From assembly GCA_965248935.1 (NCBI GenBank), contig OZ252214.1, positions 1,240,001 to 1,304,000 of the forward strand: a stretch of DNA of 64,000 nt, given 5' to 3'. Below the pieces are notes generated by a model. It made no database searches. It was not told where the DNA came from and saw only the letters and a list, made by a program, of their open reading frames with translations. This document shows, piece after piece, positions 63,716-64,000 of the stretch (position 1 is the first letter of the stretch; the number at the start of each line of letters is the position of its first letter). The position numbers and the translations under genes are program-made. This stretch comes from G032773895 sp965248935. GTDB taxonomy: Bacteria > Pseudomonadota > Gammaproteobacteria > Pseudomonadales > Cellvibrionaceae.

Positions 63716-63792
63716 CCTTGTGGGATTTTATAATACTCCCAAGCTGAACCTTTAAATGCATTTAGAGCATTAAAGGTACTTATCCCACAAGG
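63716..63792. repeat. Nested 77-bp palindrome upstream of the lysozyme gene
   Basis: Outer arms CCTTGTGGGAT (63716-63726) and ATCCCACAAGG (63782-63792) pair perfectly; inner arms ACCTTTAAATGC (63748-63759) and GCATTAAAGGT (63767-63777) pair with one bulge. The right arm overlaps the start of the 19-bp direct repeat. MITE-like remnant or leader structure. Confidence 0.75.
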
Positions 63793-63808
63793 GCTTGGTT
63801 TACAACAA
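63790..63808. repeat. Right copy of the 19-bp direct repeat
   Basis: AGGGCTTGGTTTACAACAA, matching the hemB terminator arm at 62321-62339, but without the second arm or T run. Confidence 0.9.
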
Positions 63809-63857
63809 ATCCATCGTTATGCTTTTAATCGAGCGACCAAAAATATTTGATTTTTTA

Positions 63858-64000
63858 TTATGAATAAAGGTCATCCAAATAAAACTGAACACTCGCATCC
63901 CAGGTAATACGAGTTTTAGAAGCCGCTTGTGAAATACGTTCCCAAATAACCTGATTGTTTCTATATAGATTCAACGCTTCTTCAAAAACAGTCACCATAT
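63858..64000 (-). CDS. C-terminal fragment, probable glycogen/starch-synthase-like glycosyltransferase (cut by window edge)
   Basis: An open minus-strand frame from the right edge ends at TAA 63858; the visible residues are MVTVFEEALNLYRNNQ then WERISQAASK, TRITWDASVQFYLDDLYS. The pattern AL.LYR....W..I...A.....TWD.SVQ.YL.LY is the usual end of GlgA-type glycosyltransferases. An ATG at 63998 is in frame but is probably internal. Length in window 46 residues; family call is tentative. Confidence 0.5.
   Translation of the reverse strand, partial: MVTVFEEALNLYRNNQVIWERISQAASKTRITWDASVQFYLDDLYS

Overview
The window is a gammaproteobacterial chromosome segment, most likely from the Cellvibrionales (Saccharophagus/Teredinibacter-like marine bacteria). 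Supporting signs are the order of the division/cell-wall cluster with rnpB beside mraZ, the hemJ-thiD-hemL group, divergent fpr/finR, many small Pseudomonas-type conserved proteins, and a fused BioH-BioC protein of the kind I recall annotated as BioHC in Saccharophagus and Teredinibacter.

Region by region. 1-10.6 kb: dcw cluster on the minus strand, transcribed mraZ-rsmH-ftsL-ftsI-murE-murF-mraY-murD-ftsW-murG (murG cut by the left edge), with many overlapping stop/start codons and one recognisable mraZ promoter carrying three GTGG boxes. 10.8-14.5 kb: RNase P RNA, a DsrE-like secreted protein, erpA, a bactofilin with its membrane partner, argC. 14.7-19.1 kb, plus strand: a CLC chloride channel protein, hemJ, thiD, hemL. 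19.2-28.2 kb: PilZ and DUF1631 proteins, a PfkB/adenosine-type kinase, small membrane proteins, an acyl-CoA dehydrogenase, a SprA-type putative metalloprotease and a small flagellar-rod-like protein. 28.3-34.0 kb: biotin operon bioB-bioF-bioHC-bioD with a BirA box shared with divergent comF.

34-52 kb is an accessory region. An operon read leftward from 48.8 kb starts with a helical protein, then an 827-residue putative toxin without a signal peptide, then ten tandem paralogous genes of exactly 330 codons for secreted proteins (34.9-45.5 kb). The ten copies share conserved blocks and carry shuffled variable blocks. They are separated by 77-82 bp spacers, each with a 23-nt hairpin whose arms covary. 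I interpret this as a toxin plus a recombining immunity-type array, probably in an interbacterial competition system such as type VI secretion; no secretion structural genes lie in the window, so this is inference. Around it are decayed genes (a TpsB-like barrel remnant, a HEAT-like paralog) and hypothetical secreted proteins.

52-62.3 kb returns to core genes: srkA, yajQ, an HD-GYP-like protein, a REC-EAL protein, malic enzyme, SapC-like protein, fpr/finR, hemB. After the hemB terminator is a second candidate toxin-immunity pair, a GH24 lysozyme and a LprI-like inhibitor, bracketed by a 19-bp direct repeat that duplicates part of the hemB terminator. The right edge holds the 3' end of a probable glycogen-synthase-like gene.
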